A stretch of DNA of 64,000 nucleotides. Source: Geodermatophilaceae bacterium NBWT11 (GTDB lineage: Bacteria; Actinomycetota; Actinomycetes; Mycobacteriales; Geodermatophilaceae). Under the pieces are notes generated by a model, which saw nothing but the letters and a program-made list of their open reading frames with translations, was not told where the DNA came from and searched no databases. Where the stretch lies: NCBI GenBank assembly GCA_014218215.1, contig CP043652.1:1674001-1738000 (forward strand), given 5' to 3'. Positions within the stretch are counted from its first letter, which is position 1, and every line of letters starts with the position of its first letter. Shown here piece by piece: positions 56,043-64,000 of this stretch. A program made the translations under genes and the position numbers.

Positions 56043-57131
56043 GTGCCCCAGCGCGCTGTCGTCCCTGCCGCGGCGGAGGGCACCCCCGGTGACTCCGCCG
56101 CCGACGACCAGCGCAGCCGCGGCCTGCTGCACGGCGCGGCCACCCGCATCGGCGGGCTCTGGCTGCTGCTCGCGCTCACCGTCGTGGTGTGCGGACTCAG
56201 CATCGCCGTCGGCACCCGCGCGATCGGGCTCGGCACCGTCTGGCAGGCCCTCACCGACAACGGCTTCCCCGGCGACGAGGCCGTGGTGATCCGCGAGCTC
56301 CGGGTGCCCCGCACGCTGCTCGGCATCCTGGTCGGACTGTCCCTCGGCGTCGCCGGTGCCCTCATGCAGGGCCACACCCGCAACCCGCTCGGCGACCCCG
56401 GTCTGCTCGGGGTCGCTGCCGGCGCCTCGGCCGCCGTCGTCCTGGCCATCTTCGTGCTGGGCGTGACCACCCCCGCCGGGTACGTCTGGTTCGCCTTCGG
56501 CGGCGCGCTGGCCGGCTCGGTCGCGGTGTTCGCCATCGGCTCCAGCGGCCGGGGCGGGGCCACCCCGGTCAGCCTGGCGCTGGCGGGAGCCGCGCTGTCG
56601 GCCCTGCTCTACGCGCTGGTGCGCGCCGTGCTGGTCAGCGACAGCCAGACCCTGGACAGCTTCCGCTTCTGGGTGGTGGGGTCGCTGGCCGGCCGGGACG
56701 CCTCGATCGCCTGGCAGGTGCTGCCGTTCATCGTCGTCGGGCTGGTGCTCGCGGTGGTCAACGCGCCCGCGCTCAACCTGCTCGGGCTGGGCGAGGACGT
56801 CGCCCGCGGCCTGGGCCAGAACGTCCTGCTCGCCCGGGTCGTCGGCATCGCCTCGATCACCCTGCTCACCGGCGCGGCCACCGCGGCCTGCGGCCCGATC
56901 GGCTTCGTCGGCCTCGTCGTCCCGCACGTCGCCCGCGCCCTCACCGGCCCCGACCACCGCTGGTTGATCCCGTACTCCGCGCTACTCGGCGTGGTCCTGC
57001 TGCTGACCGCCGACGTCGTGGGGCGCATCGTCGTCCGGCCCGGGGAGCTGCAGGTGGGCATCGTGCTCGCCCTGGTCGGCGCGCCGTTCTTCATCGCGCT
57101 GGTCCGTCGCAAGCGGCTGGTGGGCCTGTGA
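56043..57131 (+). CDS. iron-siderophore ABC transporter permease (FecCD family) 1
   Basis: A 362-residue integral membrane permease with about 9-10 helices. After a 40-residue N-terminal extension, VPRTLLGILVGLSLGVAGALMQG is the conserved FecCD segment, followed by NPLGDPGLLGVAAGASAAV and the GPIGFVGLVVPHVAR loop that contacts the ATPase. Start GTG 56043 has AGGAG 6 nt upstream. The stop overlaps the second permease start (GTGA). Under the iron box at 55975. Imports an Fe3+-siderophore across the membrane. Confidence 0.94.
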   Translation: MPQRAVVPAAAEGTPGDSAADDQRSRGLLHGAATRIGGLWLLLALTVVVCGLSIAVGTRAIGLGTVWQALTDNGFPGDEAVVIRELRVPRTLLGILVGLSLGVAGALMQGHTRNPLGDPGLLGVAAGASAAVVLAIFVLGVTTPAGYVWFAFGGALAGSVAVFAIGSSGRGGATPVSLALAGAALSALLYALVRAVLVSDSQTLDSFRFWVVGSLAGRDASIAWQVLPFIVVGLVLAVVNAPALNLLGLGEDVARGLGQNVLLARVVGIASITLLTGAATAACGPIGFVGLVVPHVARALTGPDHRWLIPYSALLGVVLLLTADVVGRIVVRPGELQVGIVLALVGAPFFIALVRRKRLVGL

Positions 57132-58225
57132 CCGCCGGCGGCTCGATCACCACGCGCTCCACCCCGCAGCACGTGGACAAGCGGCGCACCGTCCGCATCG
57201 GGCCACTGTCGGGCGTCGTCCGCACCCGGCAGCTGCTGCTGCCGGTGGTCGCCGCGATCGCCCTGGTGCTGGTCAGCGCGGTCAGCATCGGCCGCGGCGA
57301 CTACCCGATCGGGCTGCTCGACGTGCTGCGCACGCTCGTGGGTGCCGGCGACCAGACCCAGCAGTTCATCATCACCGAGCTGCGCGCCCCGCGGATCGTC
57401 GTGGGGGCCCTCGTCGGCCTGGCCCTGGGCCTGTCCGGCGCGCTCATCCAGACCTTCGCCCGCAACCCGCTGGCCAGCCCCGACACCCTGGGCATCAACG
57501 CCGGCGCCTCGGCCGCCGCGGTCGCGGTGATCGTGCTGGGGGGCGGGTCGAGCGCCGCGGCGGGCCTGCTCGGCGGACTCGGCCTCCAGGTGGCCGCGCT
57601 GATCGGCGCGCTGCTCACCGCCCTGCTCATCTTCGTGCTGGCCTGGAACAAGGGCGTGGACGGCTACCGCCTGGTGCTGGTCGGCATCGGCCTGGGCGCG
57701 GTGGGCTACGCGGTCGTCGACTGGCTGCTCACCCGCTCCGACATCACCGACGCCGCCGCGGCCACCGTGTGGCTGACCGGCTCGCTCAACGCCCGCACCT
57801 GGGACCAGGCCTGGCCGCTGGCGCTGGCGCTGCTGGTCCTCGTGCCGGTCGCGCTCGCGCTCTCCCGGGTGCTCGGCGTGCTGCAGTTCGGCGAGGACAC
57901 CGCCCGTGCCCTGGGCATCCGGGTCGGCCGCGCCCAGGCCACCGTCGTCCTGGTCGCCGTGTGCCTCGCCGCGGCCGCCGTCGCCGCGGCCGGGCCGGTC
58001 CAGTTCGTCGCCCTCGTCGTCCCCCAGGTCGCCGTCCGGCTGGCCGGGGGCTCCCGCCCGCCGCTGCTGGCCTCGGGCCTGCTCGGCGCCCTGCTCGTGG
58101 TCGGCGCCGACCTACTCGCCCGCACCGTGCTCCCCGTCGCGCTCCCCGTCGGCATCGTCACCGCCGTCATCGGGGCGCCCTACCTGCTCTGGCTGCTCGT
58201 CCGCGGCCGCCGCAGCATCACGTGA
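57128..58225 (+). CDS. iron-siderophore ABC transporter permease (FecCD family) 2
   Basis: A 365-residue FecCD permease, the heterodimer partner of the preceding one. APRIVVGALVGLALGLSGAL, NPLASPDTLGINAGASAAA and GPVQFVALVVPQVAVRLAG are the matching conserved segments. The GTG start overlaps the upstream stop by 4 nt. The ATPase gene follows 14 nt after its stop. Helix topology and length are normal for FepG-like subunits. Confidence 0.94.
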   Translation: MTAGGSITTRSTPQHVDKRRTVRIGPLSGVVRTRQLLLPVVAAIALVLVSAVSIGRGDYPIGLLDVLRTLVGAGDQTQQFIITELRAPRIVVGALVGLALGLSGALIQTFARNPLASPDTLGINAGASAAAVAVIVLGGGSSAAAGLLGGLGLQVAALIGALLTALLIFVLAWNKGVDGYRLVLVGIGLGAVGYAVVDWLLTRSDITDAAAATVWLTGSLNARTWDQAWPLALALLVLVPVALALSRVLGVLQFGEDTARALGIRVGRAQATVVLVAVCLAAAAVAAAGPVQFVALVVPQVAVRLAGGSRPPLLASGLLGALLVVGADLLARTVLPVALPVGIVTAVIGAPYLLWLLVRGRRSIT

Positions 58226-58239
58226 AGGAGGGACCGACC

Positions 58240-59073
58240 ATGACCGCTGTCCTGGCACACCCCGAACTCGGCACCGAGGCCACGCCCCGGGTGCGGCTGG
58301 CGGCCGAGCAGGTGCGGCTGGCCTACGGCGAGAACGTCGTCGTGGACTCCCTGGACCTGGACCTGGTCGACGGGTCGTTCACCGCCATCGTGGGCCCCAA
58401 CGGCTGCGGCAAGTCCACCCTGCTGCGCGCCCTGGGCCGGTTGCTGCGCCCCACGTCGGGCCAGGTGGTGCTCGACGGCAAGCCGATCGCCAAGACCCCC
58501 ACCCGCGACGTCGCCCGGGTGCTCGGCCTGCTCCCGCAGACCCCCATCGCCCCCGAGGGCCTGACCGTGGCCGACCTGGTCGCCCGCGGCCGGCACCCGC
58601 ACCAGTCCTGGCTGCGCCAGTGGTCCCGGGACGACGAGGCCGTGGTCGCCGAGGCGCTCCGCTGGACCGACATGCTCGACCTGGCCGACCGCCCGGTCGA
58701 CGCGCTCTCCGGTGGTCAGCGGCAGCGGGCCTGGATCTCGATGGCCCTGGCCCAGGGCACCGACCTGCTGCTGCTCGACGAGCCCACCACCTACCTCGAT
58801 CTCTCCCATCAGATCGACGTGCTGGAGCTGGTCGCCCGGCTGCACGCCGAGCGCGGCCGCACCGTGGCCGTCGTGCTGCACGACCTGAACCTGGCGGCGC
58901 GCTACGCCCAGCGGCTGGTGGCCATGAAGGACGGCGTGCTGGTGGCCTCCGGCACCCCCGCCGAGGTGCTCACCGAGCAGCTGCTCGACGAGGTGTTCGA
59001 CCTCGAGGCCCGGGTCATCGAGGACCCGGTCTCGGGCACCCCGATGGTGGTGCCGGTCCGCCGCCTGCGCTGA
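58240..59073 (+). CDS. iron-siderophore ABC transporter ATP-binding protein
   Basis: A 277-residue ABC ATPase of the FepC type. Walker A is GPNGCGKST, the signature is LSGGQRQRAW, Walker B is LLLLDEPTTYLD and the switch histidine is in VLHDLNLA. ATG 58240 has AAGGAGGG about 8 nt upstream. It energises the two permeases encoded just upstream; the cognate binding lipoproteins are encoded at 61606-63673 under a second iron box. Confidence 0.96.
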   Translation: MTAVLAHPELGTEATPRVRLAAEQVRLAYGENVVVDSLDLDLVDGSFTAIVGPNGCGKSTLLRALGRLLRPTSGQVVLDGKPIAKTPTRDVARVLGLLPQTPIAPEGLTVADLVARGRHPHQSWLRQWSRDDEAVVAEALRWTDMLDLADRPVDALSGGQRQRAWISMALAQGTDLLLLDEPTTYLDLSHQIDVLELVARLHAERGRTVAVVLHDLNLAARYAQRLVAMKDGVLVASGTPAEVLTEQLLDEVFDLEARVIEDPVSGTPMVVPVRRLR

Positions 59074-59082
59074 GCGGAGGAC

Positions 59083-59409
59083 TCAGCTGCGCGGGGCGAC
59101 CTCGCCCATGGCGCCCCAGTCGTCCTGCGGCACCTCGACGTTGATGATCTTCGGGGTGTCGGTGACCAGGTAGGACATCTCGTCGATGGCCTTCTGGAAG
59201 TGCGGCTCGGCCACGTGGGCCTCCCCGGCGGCGCCGTCCCGGAAGGACTCCAGCAGCACCCAGGTGTTCTCCTCCTCGAGGCTGCGCGACCACTCGAAGA
59301 AGACGTTGCCGGGCTCGGCCCGGACGGCGGCGGTGAACTCGGCGGTGACCCGCTCCCACTCCTCGACCTTGTCGGGGCGGACCGGGAACTTCACGGCGAT
59401 GAAGATCAT
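59083..59409 (-). CDS. antibiotic biosynthesis monooxygenase (ABM/YgiN-like) domain protein
   Basis: A 108-residue ferredoxin-like dimeric alpha-beta barrel protein. IAVKFPVRPDKVEEWERVT, FFEWSRSLEEENTWVLLESF and HVAEPHFQKAIDEM match ABM-domain proteins such as YgiN quinol monooxygenases. ATG 59409 is preferred to longer frames because GAGGATGG lies upstream. Convergent with the siderophore ATPase (stops 10 nt apart). A role in quinone handling or haem/siderophore chemistry is possible, but none is shown. Confidence 0.85.
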   Translation of the reverse strand: MIFIAVKFPVRPDKVEEWERVTAEFTAAVRAEPGNVFFEWSRSLEEENTWVLLESFRDGAAGEAHVAEPHFQKAIDEMSYLVTDTPKIINVEVPQDDWGAMGEVAPRS

Positions 59410-59434
59410 GCAGCCATCCTCACCGACACCACGA

Positions 59435-59463
59435 GGCCCCGCCTCCCGGAGGGAGACGGGGCC
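59435..59463. terminator. hairpin upstream of the ABM gene, downstream of the BCCT gene
   Basis: GGCCCCG-C-CTCCC pairs with GGGAG-A-CGGGGCC (59435-59463) around a GGA loop. A second weaker inverted repeat, CCTCGGTGC/GCACCGAGG, spans 59483-59534. Either could end the BCCT transcript (stop at 59542). Confidence 0.6.
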
Positions 59464-59541
59464 AGGTGACGTGCTGGAACGGCCTCGGTGCAGGGCCCCG
59501 CGGCGCGCGGAGCGTGCCGTGGGGGGCACCGAGGTCCTTCC

Positions 59542-61386
59542 CTAGTCCCGGGGTTCCTGCGGGCGGCCGGCGCCCATCGGCTCCCGCACCGGGATGGGCG
59601 AACCCACGTCGGCGATGGTGTTCTCGCCGTCCCGACGCCGGTCGGCTGCGGTGCGGGCCGGGGTCGGGCCGTCGGCCACGCCGTCGCCGTCCTCGTCGGG
59701 TGCGTGCCGCACCGAGATGACGAAGTCGTCGCCGTGCGTGGTGAGGCCGTGCACGACGGCCTGCTCGACCGCCTCCTCGGCGACGGTGCTGCGCAGCACC
59801 ATCGGGTCGCTGCGCAGGTCCTTGGCCAGGGAGAACGCCAGGCCGACCATGACGATGGCGAACGGCAGCGCCGCGATGATGGTCAGGTTCTGCAGGCCGG
59901 TGAGGGCCTCGTCCCCGCCCACCAGCAGCATGATCGCCGCGACAGCGCCCATGACGACGCCCCAGAAGACGACCACCCAGCGGGAGGGCTCCAGGGTGCC
60001 GCGCTGGGAGAGCGAGCCCATCACGATCGAGGCGGCGTCGGCACCGGAGACGAAGAAGATCGCCACCAGGACCATCACCAGCACCGTGGCCACGCTGGCC
60101 AGCGGGTACTGCTGGAGGACGCCGAAGAGCTGCCCCTCGCTGGTGGACTGCCCGGCGACGTCGACCCCGCTCTGCTGGGCGGCGATCCCGGCCCCGCCGA
60201 AGATCGCGAACCAGACCAGGCTCACGACGCTGGGCACGAGCAGCACGCCGGTGACGAACTGGCGGATGGTGCGGCCCCGGGAGATGCGGGCGATGAACAG
60301 ACCGACGAACGGCGTCCAGCTGATCCACCAGGCCCAGTAGAAGACCGTCCAGCCCTGCAGCCAGGTGGCCATGGCGTCCCCGCCGGAGGCCTCGGTGCGG
60401 GCGGCCATCTCACCGAGGTCGGAGAAGTAGCTGCCGATCGCGCCCGGGATCAGGTTGAGGATCAGCACGGTCGGGCCGACCACGAACACGAAGACGGCCA
60501 GGGTCAGCGCCAGCACCATGTTGGTGTTGGACAGCCACTGGATGCCGCGCGAGATGCCGGAGACCGCCGAGGCGACGAAGGCCATGGTCAGCACGGCGAT
60601 GATGACGACGAGCAGGCCGTTGCCGACGTCGCCGGCCCAGCCGAGGATCTGCACGCCGGAGCCGATCTGCAGGGCGCCGAGGCCCAGGGAGGCGGCGGAG
60701 CCGAACAGCGTGGCGAAGATGGCGAGGACGTCGATGACCTTGCCGGCCGGGCCGCTGGTGCGCTTCTCCCCGAACAGCGGGGCGAAGGCGGCGCTGATCA
60801 GCTGCTTGCGGCCACGGCGGAAGGTGCCGTAGGCGATCGCGAGCCCGACGACGGCGTAGATGGCCCACGGGTGCAACGACCAGTGGAACAGCGTCGTGGC
60901 CATGGCGGTGGAGACGGCGTCGGGGGTCTCGGCCTCCACGGTGCCCGGCGGCGGGGAGACGTAGTGCGACAGCGGCTCGCTGACGCCGAAGAACATCAGG
61001 CCGATGCCCATGCCCGCGCTGAACATCATCGCGATCCAGGAGACGGTCTTGAACTCCGGCGCCTCGCCGTCGCGACCCAGCGGGATCTTCCCGTAGCGGG
61101 ACGCGGCCAGCCAGATCACGTAGACCACGAAGCCCGAGGCGATCAGCACGAAGAACCAACCGAGGTTGGACTCGATCCAGGACAGGGCGCTGCCGCTGGT
61201 GGACCCGAGTCCGGCGGGGCTGGCGAAGCCCCAGGCGACGAAGGCCAGCGCGATGGCCGCGGCGACCCCGAACACGACGGTGTCCAGGTGGCCCTTCTCG
61301 TCGGCGGTGGCCGGTGGTGGCTCGGCGATCGCGGGGTGCGCGCCGGTGTCGGCCGGGCCCCCCGAGGTGCTGGGTGTGGTGGTCAT
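59542..61386 (-). CDS. BCCT family transporter (betaine/choline/carnitine type)
   Basis: A 614-residue secondary transporter with 12 predicted helices. FSAGMGIGLMFFGVSEPLSH is the glycine-rich helix, and the family signature FYWAWWISWTPFVGLFIAR follows in the middle. A charged C-terminal tail of about 60 residues (VRHAPDEDGDGVADG and beyond) may act as an osmosensor, as in BetP. ATG 61386 lies after a 219-nt leader. It imports compatible solutes or quaternary amines, driven by Na+ or H+. It interrupts the siderophore locus. The substrate is not distinguishable by sequence. Confidence 0.92.
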   Translation of the reverse strand: MTTTPSTSGGPADTGAHPAIAEPPPATADEKGHLDTVVFGVAAAIALAFVAWGFASPAGLGSTSGSALSWIESNLGWFFVLIASGFVVYVIWLAASRYGKIPLGRDGEAPEFKTVSWIAMMFSAGMGIGLMFFGVSEPLSHYVSPPPGTVEAETPDAVSTAMATTLFHWSLHPWAIYAVVGLAIAYGTFRRGRKQLISAAFAPLFGEKRTSGPAGKVIDVLAIFATLFGSAASLGLGALQIGSGVQILGWAGDVGNGLLVVIIAVLTMAFVASAVSGISRGIQWLSNTNMVLALTLAVFVFVVGPTVLILNLIPGAIGSYFSDLGEMAARTEASGGDAMATWLQGWTVFYWAWWISWTPFVGLFIARISRGRTIRQFVTGVLLVPSVVSLVWFAIFGGAGIAAQQSGVDVAGQSTSEGQLFGVLQQYPLASVATVLVMVLVAIFFVSGADAASIVMGSLSQRGTLEPSRWVVVFWGVVMGAVAAIMLLVGGDEALTGLQNLTIIAALPFAIVMVGLAFSLAKDLRSDPMVLRSTVAEEAVEQAVVHGLTTHGDDFVISVRHAPDEDGDGVADGPTPARTAADRRRDGENTIADVGSPIPVREPMGAGRPQEPRD

Positions 61387-61549
61387 CGGTGGGCGTGGCG
61401 CACGGGTTCGGCGCCCCTCCGTTCGGGCTCGGGGACAGGGAGCCGGCCCGTCCTCCCAGGTGAGAGGCGCAGAGCCGACTCCCCACCGTCCGCCCCACCG
61501 GCCCCACAGGTCAAACCGAGGTCGGTCACAGCAACCCTTTCGTGACACA

Positions 61550-61586
61550 ACGACGCCCCCTCCGGCAGGGCGGGAGGGGGCGTCGT
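61550..61586. terminator. hairpin between binding protein 1 and the BCCT gene
   Basis: ACGACGCCCCCTCC (61550-61563) pairs perfectly over 14 bp with 61573-61586 around a 9-nt loop. It ends the siderophore-binding-protein transcript; the 160 nt that follow up to the BCCT start are a GC-rich leader in which I identify no known riboswitch. Confidence 0.75.
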
Positions 61587-61605
61587 CAGCAGGTGCGGAG
61601 GCGGG

Positions 61606-62631
61606 TCAGCCCGGGAACTGCTCCTGCAGCTGGGGCAGCAGCGCGTCGAGCGCGAACGGCACGCTGAGCACGTCGTTGTAGGAGATCGCACCACCCTCGG
61701 CGGACGGGTCGAGGTACAGCACCCGGCCCGCGGCGACCGCCGGGATGGCGGAGAAGACCGGGTCGGCCTCGAGCTGGGCGCGGGTCTCCTCGAGGTCGAA
61801 CAGGGCCGGGACGACGATCAGGTCGGCGTCCAGCAGCTGGGACTCCTCGGCGGAGACGGTGGTGAAGAAGGAGTCGGTCTCCAGCCCCTGCACGGCGTCG
61901 GTGAGCTCGAAGCCGAGGCTGCGGAAGAACTCCACCCGGGTGTCGCCGGCGACGTAGACGCCGTAGCCACCGGCGCCGGTGGTGTCCGGGACGGTGATGG
62001 TCACCGTGGCGTCGGCGAACTGCGGGTTGGCGTCGGCGGCCTCGGTGAGCGAGCCGTCGACGTCCTCCAGCAGGGCCTGGGCCTCGTCGGCCTTGCCGAG
62101 GGCCTCGCCGATCATCGTGGTGGCCTCGTCCCGGCCGACCAGGAAGGCGTCGGAGCCCTCGGGGCGGGCGAGCACCGGCACGAGCTGGGAGAGCTGGTCG
62201 TACTCCTCCTGCTCGATGCCGCTGCCGATCGCGATCACCAGGTCGGGCTCCAGGGCCAGCACGTCCTCGACGGTGGGCACCTCGGCGACCGGCAGCAGCT
62301 CGATGTCGCCCTCGGCGGCCGGCTCGTCCTGCGCCCACGGGCCCAGGCCCGGGACGGTGGCGTCGGGGAAGGTGGAGAACTCCTGGAAGGCCACCGGGGT
62401 GACGCCGAGCGCGAGCACCGTGTCGACGTCGGTGTAGCCGGTGACCACGACGCGCTGGGGCTCGGACTCGATCGTGGTCTCCCCGAAGGCGTTCGGGATG
62501 GTGACCGGGAAGGCCCCGTCGGAGGCGGTCGAGGACCCCTCGGCGGCGGGCTCGTCGGACCCGCCACCGCAGGCGGTCAGGGTCAGGGCAGTGACCGCGG
62601 TGAGGGCGGCCAGGGTGGTGCGTCGGGACAT
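61606..62631 (-). CDS. iron-siderophore ABC transporter substrate-binding lipoprotein 1
   Basis: A 341-residue secreted lipoprotein. The signal peptide ends at the lipobox LTAC with C21 as the lipidated residue, followed by a flexible GGGSDEPAAEG linker. The class III periplasmic-binding fold is seen in FPVTIPNAFGETTI, EPQRVVVTGYTDVDTVLALG and DVLALEPDLVIAIG. It captures a ferric siderophore for the FecCD-type permease encoded at 56-58 kb. ATG 62631 follows GGAACC-like sequence; the gene is 25 nt after the paralogue's stop, forming an operon with it. Confidence 0.92.
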   Translation of the reverse strand: MSRRTTLAALTAVTALTLTACGGGSDEPAAEGSSTASDGAFPVTIPNAFGETTIESEPQRVVVTGYTDVDTVLALGVTPVAFQEFSTFPDATVPGLGPWAQDEPAAEGDIELLPVAEVPTVEDVLALEPDLVIAIGSGIEQEEYDQLSQLVPVLARPEGSDAFLVGRDEATTMIGEALGKADEAQALLEDVDGSLTEAADANPQFADATVTITVPDTTGAGGYGVYVAGDTRVEFFRSLGFELTDAVQGLETDSFFTTVSAEESQLLDADLIVVPALFDLEETRAQLEADPVFSAIPAVAAGRVLYLDPSAEGGAISYNDVLSVPFALDALLPQLQEQFPG

Positions 62632-62656
62632 CGGGGTTCCTCGTCGGGTCGTGGGG

Positions 62657-63673
62657 TCAGGCGGCGCTGGTGGCGGCGAGCGCCTGCACCAGCAACGGGG
62701 TGAGCTGCTCGACGGCGAAGGGCGCCGAGAGCACGGTGTTGTAGGACATCGCGCCGCGCAGGTCGGCGTCGGGCAGCACGAGGCCACCGGCGGTCACCAC
62801 AGGCAGGCCCTGGAGCACGGCGTCGGCCTCGACGACCGGTGCGCTGGCCTCGTCGGTGAGCACCACGAGCGCGTCCCCGTCGGCCAGGTCCAGGCGCTCG
62901 CTGGACAGCTCGACGTAGAAGCTCTCCCCGGTGTCCTCGGCGAGGATGCCCTCGGGGACGGACAGGCCCAGCTGGTCCATGACCTGGCCACGAGCGTCGG
63001 CCGGCAGGTACGCGCCGTAGACCCCGCTGTAGGGCAGCAGCACCGCGGCGGTCGCACCCGCGAACTGCGGGTTGGCCGCGACGGCGTCGTCGAAGGCCGC
63101 GTCGGCGGTCTCGATCAGCTCCTCGCCCTCGGCCTCCTTGCCCAAGGCCTGCGCGATCATCCGGGTCGCGTCGTCCCGGCCCACGCCGTAGGCAGCGGTG
63201 CCCGCGGGGCGCACCAGGGTGGGGGCGACCTGGGAGAGCTGCTCGTAGACGGTCTCGTCGAAGCCGGCGGAGATGCCCACGATCAGGTCGGGGTCGAGAG
63301 CGGCGACCTCCTCGACGCTGACCTCGGCGGTCGGGTCGAGCACGGTCAGCTCGGCGCCGTCCAGGTACTCCTCCGCCCAGGGCCCCACGCCCGTCTCGGC
63401 GTAGAAGGAGAACGGCTGGACGGCGACCGGGACGACCCCGAGGGCCAGGATCGGGTCGGAGTCGGTCACCCCGAGAGCGACCACCCGCTCGGGGGCCTCC
63501 TCGATCGTCGTGCTGCCCCAGATGTGGTCGACGGTCACCGGGAAGGCCGCCGAGGACGACCCGGGTGCCGTGCCCGCTGCGGCGGGCTCGTCGTCCCCGG
63601 ACCCGCAGGCGGCCAGCCCCCCGACCAGCAGGGACGTGGACAGGACGGCGGTCAGACGGGCAGTGCGGCGCAA
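62657..63673 (-). CDS. iron-siderophore ABC transporter substrate-binding lipoprotein 2
   Basis: A 338-residue paralogue of the neighbouring binding protein. The lipobox is LAAC with C23, then a GSGDDEPAAAG linker; FPVTVDHIWGSTTIEEAPER and AALDPDLIVGISAG match the fold. The start is a TTG at 63673, supported by AGGAG 6 nt upstream and the in-frame signal peptide. An iron box lies 20-40 nt upstream. Two binding proteins for one permease suggest that the importer accepts two siderophores. Confidence 0.9.
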   Translation of the reverse strand: MRRTARLTAVLSTSLLVGGLAACGSGDDEPAAAGTAPGSSSAAFPVTVDHIWGSTTIEEAPERVVALGVTDSDPILALGVVPVAVQPFSFYAETGVGPWAEEYLDGAELTVLDPTAEVSVEEVAALDPDLIVGISAGFDETVYEQLSQVAPTLVRPAGTAAYGVGRDDATRMIAQALGKEAEGEELIETADAAFDDAVAANPQFAGATAAVLLPYSGVYGAYLPADARGQVMDQLGLSVPEGILAEDTGESFYVELSSERLDLADGDALVVLTDEASAPVVEADAVLQGLPVVTAGGLVLPDADLRGAMSYNTVLSAPFAVEQLTPLLVQALAATSAA

Positions 63674-63693
63674 CGGAGCTCCTCGGTCAGTGG

Positions 63694-63712
63694 TGAGGGC
63701 AGCCTAACCTGA
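63694..63712 (-). promoter_or_regulatory. DtxR/IdeR-type iron box, binding-protein operon
   Basis: On the minus strand TCAGGTTAGGCTGCCCTCA matches the IdeR/DtxR consensus at 15 of 19 positions. It ends 20 bp before the TTG start of binding protein 2 and overlaps the stop codon of the preceding partial gene. Confidence 0.8.
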
Positions 63713-64000
63713 GCTGGGCAGCAGCTGTGTCAGCAGTGCCGCGCGGATGCTCGGTCGGGAGCCGAAGACGAGCAGGAACAGCGCCTCGCGGGCCAGCCGC
63801 TCCGCCGGGTGCCCGCGGCCGACCGAGCGGCTGCCGGTGGCCACGGCGAGCAGTCCGCTCGCGCGGTGGGCCAGCGCCGCGGCGGCCGCCCGGGCGGCGG
63901 GCAGCTCCGCCGGGCCGGCGGCGTCCAGCTGTGCGCGGACGGCGGCGAGGTCGGCGTCCAGGGCGGGCAGCTCGGCCAGCCGGGCGCACCGGGCGGCCAC
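63704..64000 (-). CDS. acyl-CoA-dehydrogenase-like protein, C-terminal fragment (runs off window)
   Basis: The last 98 residues of a protein whose start lies beyond the right edge. The visible part is helical and Ala-rich, with AVATGSRSVGRGHPAERLAR followed by EALFLLVFGSRPSIRAALL, the pattern of the C-terminal helical domain of acyl-CoA-dehydrogenase-fold flavoproteins, some of which act in siderophore acyl-chain formation (MbtN/FadE14). Assignment from this tail alone is tentative. It sits just upstream of an iron-controlled operon, and its stop overlaps the iron box. Confidence 0.45.
   Translation of the reverse strand: MAARCARLAELPALDADLAAVRAQLDAAGPAELPAARAAAAALAHRASGLLAVATGSRSVGRGHPAERLAREALFLLVFGSRPSIRAALLTQLLPSSG

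Noticed and set aside
61387-61549. Possible riboswitch (c-di-AMP type) in the BCCT leader
   Set aside because: The leader is long and GC-rich with fragments resembling the motif, but the diagnostic conserved loops are not there; I cannot support a call.

Overview
The window is high-GC DNA (about 73% over most of its length) from an actinobacterium. The gene content fits a soil lineage near Geodermatophilaceae: a DUF222/13E12-type HNH protein with an SOS-like box, NDMA-dependent alcohol dehydrogenases, DtxR/IdeR-type iron boxes, DUF2277 and SCO6745-family proteins, many GTG starts and several apparently leaderless genes. The family-level placement is inference. I see no rRNA, tRNA, CRISPR array, integrase, transposase or replication origin.

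Layout. 0-2.4 kb: edge of a DUF2231 membrane protein, an Lrp/AsnC regulator, an alpha/beta hydrolase and a TetR regulator. 2.4-6.2 kb: a translationally coupled minus-strand operon (MaoC hydratase, CaiB/BaiF CoA-transferase, acyl-CoA dehydrogenase, CitE-like lyase) resembling C5-dicarboxylate (itaconate/mesaconate type) catabolism, with an amidase divergent to it. 7.5-16.0 kb: an accessory region with an HNH/DUF222 gene, a run of small unrelated genes separated by a ~19-nt repeat, a frameshifted pentapeptide-like gene, a low-GC SIR2-plus-P-loop-NTPase gene (candidate NLR-like anti-phage protein) and a remnant MazEF-like module. 16.0-21.6 kb: a FadR-type GntR regulator divergent from a plus-strand cluster (WrbA-like flavoprotein, isochorismatase-like hydrolase, MmgE/PrpD protein, RutA-like monooxygenase, PEP-mutase/isocitrate-lyase-family enzyme). 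A closely similar GTCTGA-centred palindrome lies both here and in the 6.2-kb promoter region, suggesting that the accessory DNA interrupts one catabolic locus. 21.9-30.8 kb: pyruvate carboxylase, a short-chain dehydrogenase, DUF1772 and MpaB-type proteins, a TetR regulator, threonine ammonia-lyase and a hydroxyacid dehydrogenase.

30.8-46.9 kb appears to be one catabolic regulon: two paralogous AraC regulators, two paralogous luciferase-like flavin monooxygenases, a pyruvate-dehydrogenase-E1-like enzyme, an SCO6745-family protein, a Zn alcohol dehydrogenase with a DinB protein, and the operon CaiB - HMG-CoA-lyase - FMN reductase - aldehyde dehydrogenase - flavin reductase - RibBA. Six promoters in this block carry two direct half-sites exactly 21 bp apart (consensus TGCGCTSNGCGGMTG), with the proximal one ending 21-23 bp before a -10-like hexamer. 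This is the strongest candidate in the window for a previously undescribed system: a flavin-dependent pathway that carries its own flavin reductases and its own riboflavin-precursor enzyme.

46.9-64 kb: a Zn polyol-type dehydrogenase beside a one-polypeptide mannitol-type PTS permease; tandem NDMA-dependent alcohol dehydrogenases with matching operators; DUF2277; an acyl-CoA dehydrogenase divergent from a leaderless TetR gene; an iron-siderophore ABC importer (two permeases and an ATPase under one iron box, two binding lipoproteins under another) interrupted by a small monooxygenase and a BCCT transporter; and the edge of an acyl-CoA-dehydrogenase-like gene. Operon ends are marked by strong GC-rich hairpins without U-tracts.
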